In this document: positions 6,397-7,940 of the stretch, piece by piece
Layout of the letters: the number at the start of each line of letters is the position of its first letter
How positions within the stretch are numbered: position 1 is the first letter of the stretch
NCBI GenBank assembly: GCA_019348445.1
Contig: JAHWJK010000078.1
Location: forward strand, 1-7,940
From: Actinomycetota bacterium
Lineage (GTDB): Bacteria; Actinomycetota; CADDZG01; WHSQ01
Length of the DNA: 7,940 bases
Direction of reading: 5' to 3'
Position numbers and translations under genes: made by a program
The notes under the pieces: model-generated
The model's database searches: none
Told to the model about the DNA's origin: nothing
The model's input: the letters and a program-made list of their open reading frames with translations, nothing else

Positions 6397-7940
6397 TCAC
6401 GCGTCGAGATCTTCGGGCGGACTCGTCGAACCGAACGCGCACGTCATGATGTCGGGCAGATGGTGTTTGGCGAACGCGGCCGAATGCACCCGCTCCGATC
6501 CGCGCCCCTGATAGCCGTCCGGTAGACCTTCTCGGTCGGCGTTCTCGCGGATGGTGTAGCGGTTGAGGAACGTGACGATCTCGTCCAGGTCGACCCCTCG
6601 AGAGCGCGCCACGTCGCGATCGATGTAGAGACCGACCGGCTCCGTCGCCTCCACGAGCGACCTTGCCTTCGGCACGTCGAAGCGGGCATCCAGGTCCGCC
6701 ACCAGCTCCTGCGGGTGGATCGGCCACGCGCCGGTCGTCGCCGGATCGGGCGTGTGGCCGTGATCGGCCGTCACGACCACGACGTAGTCGCCGACCTCCT
6801 CGTCGAGGAAGCTCACCAGCTCACCGAGAGCAGCGTCCTGCGCTTCGAGGACGGCCGCGAGTTCGGGTGAATTGATCGTGAAATTGTGCGCGGCGATGTC
6901 GGTCACCTTGAAATTCGTCAGGAGGATGTCGGGGACGTCATCGGCTCCGTATCCCGATTCGCGCACCATCGTCGTCAGGATGTCCGTCTGGAATTCGACC
7001 CATGCGGGACTGTCGTGCCCCTCGAGGACGTCGTGTCCGAGCCACATCCCATCGGCCTCGCCGTCGGCTCGGTCGAGCTCCGCGGCATGTTGCTCGAGTC
7101 CGCCGAAATCGTCGAGGTAAGGCGGGAACGAGTAGATCTCTGGGTTCGCCGTGATGTTGCCGGTGTCCCCGATGAGAGCTACTTCGTCCTTATCTCCGCC
7201 CGGCATCGCATTGCCATGCCCGAGCATCCCGAGGTGGTTCGTTATCCACGCGCCCGGTCCGGTCGCGGGATTCCCGCCGACCGACCACCCGACCAGACCC
7301 ATTTTCGGTTCGTTGCCGTAGAACTTGTCGATCTCGTCGGCAAAAGTCGTCAGCGCGAGCTGACTCGGATCGCTTCTCTCGAAGGCGTTGTGCATCTTGC
7401 CGTCGTCGCCGCGGTATTCGATCGATACGACCTTGTGATCGCGCGGAAAGGCACCGGTCGCGAGGCTGGAATGCGTCGCCGGCGTGACCGACGGAGAGGA
7501 ACCAACGCTGGCGTTGAAATACGACGTACCAGTACGTTCGAGCTTCGCCAGGTTCGGCCACCGATCCGGCCATAGCTTCAACACGTTGCGTCCGACGCCG
7601 TCCCACACCACGACGACCACCAGCTTCGGCGCCCCCTTCTTTCCCTCTGCAAGTGCGTCGTCGAGAACGGTCGCCGGGCGCGGAGGGATGTCCGCGTCGA
7701 GGACCTCACCCACGGTCGCGTAGACATCGATGATGTTGACGGCTTCCCGCACGATTCCGGCGTCGGCGATCCGCTCGGGTCCATAGAACACGAGCGGGAT
7801 CTTCTGGAGGTAGTCCCACGGCCCGGTGTGCGTGACGTGGGTGAACGACCCCGAGAAATTCGGCTCTTTCGGCACGATCGTGATGTCGGCGGAATGAACG
7901 GGATCGAAGCCGCGCCAGATACGAGTGAGGATCTTCGGGT
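6397..7940 (-). CDS. Alkaline phosphatase-superfamily protein with rearranged domain order (5' end outside window)
   Basis: The frame runs open to the right edge, so the start lies beyond 7940; 513 residues are visible. GTG 7875 is possible, but conserved-looking sequence (RIWRGFDPVHSADITIVP) continues upstream of it, so it is rejected as the start. The catalytic domain begins at WDGVG (Asp at 7602-7600), with the likely nucleophile Thr in SVTPATHSS (7485-7483), TDIAAH for the second metal site (Asp 6900-6898, His 6888-6886) and ADHGH (Asp 6765-6763). The final metal-binding His block usual after DHG is missing there. A matching block, THTGPWDYLQKIPLVFYGP followed by a NIIDVYATVGEVL segment, lies ahead of the catalytic domain (about 7836-7700). 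I recall similar proteins in actinobacteria. The substrate is an unknown phosphoester; export cannot be judged without the N-terminus. The stop is one base from the stop of the converging mutase-like gene. Confidence 0.85.
   Translation of the reverse strand, partial: PKILTRIWRGFDPVHSADITIVPKEPNFSGSFTHVTHTGPWDYLQKIPLVFYGPERIADAGIVREAVNIIDVYATVGEVLDADIPPRPATVLDDALAEGKKGAPKLVVVVVWDGVGRNVLKLWPDRWPNLAKLERTGTSYFNASVGSSPSVTPATHSSLATGAFPRDHKVVSIEYRGDDGKMHNAFERSDPSQLALTTFADEIDKFYGNEPKMGLVGWSVGGNPATGPGAWITNHLGMLGHGNAMPGGDKDEVALIGDTGNITANPEIYSFPPYLDDFGGLEQHAAELDRADGEADGMWLGHDVLEGHDSPAWVEFQTDILTTMVRESGYGADDVPDILLTNFKVTDIAAHNFTINSPELAAVLEAQDAALGELVSFLDEEVGDYVVVVTADHGHTPDPATTGAWPIHPQELVADLDARFDVPKARSLVEATEPVGLYIDRDVARSRGVDLDEIVTFLNRYTIRENADREGLPDGYQGRGSERVHSAAFAKHHLPDIMTCAFGSTSPPEDLDA

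Noticed and set aside
7808..7875. GTG 7875 as the true start of the right-edge phosphatase
   Set aside because: The frame stays open to the edge, and the upstream residues look like part of the same conserved block, so the start is most likely outside the window.

Overview
The window is strongly GC-rich DNA with dense genes, GTG starts, overlapping stop/start codons and long spurious open frames on the opposite strand. Together with the families present (a DUF4383-type membrane protein, tandem ACT protein, WecG/TagA-type transferase and a rearranged alkaline phosphatase-superfamily protein) this suggests an actinobacterium, probably environmental. I cannot place it more precisely. No RNA gene, CRISPR array, insertion sequence or prophage gene was seen.

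Left edge (1-1011): a tandem ACT-domain protein on the plus strand runs toward a small four-helix membrane protein (DUF4383 type) on the minus strand. A strong hairpin with U-tracts on both sides lies between them and should terminate transcription in both directions.

Centre (1012-5022, minus strand): a tight four-gene operon, transcribed right to left. It encodes a WecG/TagA/CpsF-type glycosyltransferase, a family 2 glycosyltransferase, a CDP-alcohol phosphatidyltransferase with an intact motif, and a cytosolic phosphohydrolase/phosphodiesterase of the alkaline phosphatase superfamily. The genes abut or overlap by a few bases. The set suggests assembly of a lipid-linked or phosphodiester-containing surface glycan or glycophospholipid; the product cannot be read from sequence.

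Divergent from this operon, only 26 bp away start to start, is a 448-residue flavoenzyme (5049-6395, plus strand). It closely resembles the eukaryotic type of UDP-galactopyranose mutase, the enzyme that makes UDP-galactofuranose. If that activity is right, the cluster probably builds a galactofuranose-containing glycan.

Right edge (6397-7940, minus strand): a second alkaline phosphatase-superfamily protein, cut by the window edge. It converges on the mutase gene with one base between the stops. A segment that normally closes the C-terminus of such enzymes, including the last metal-binding histidine, lies before the catalytic domain, which suggests a circular permutation or a domain duplication.

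The best candidates for a closer look are the eukaryote-type mutase next to the glycan/phospholipid operon, and the rearranged phosphatase.
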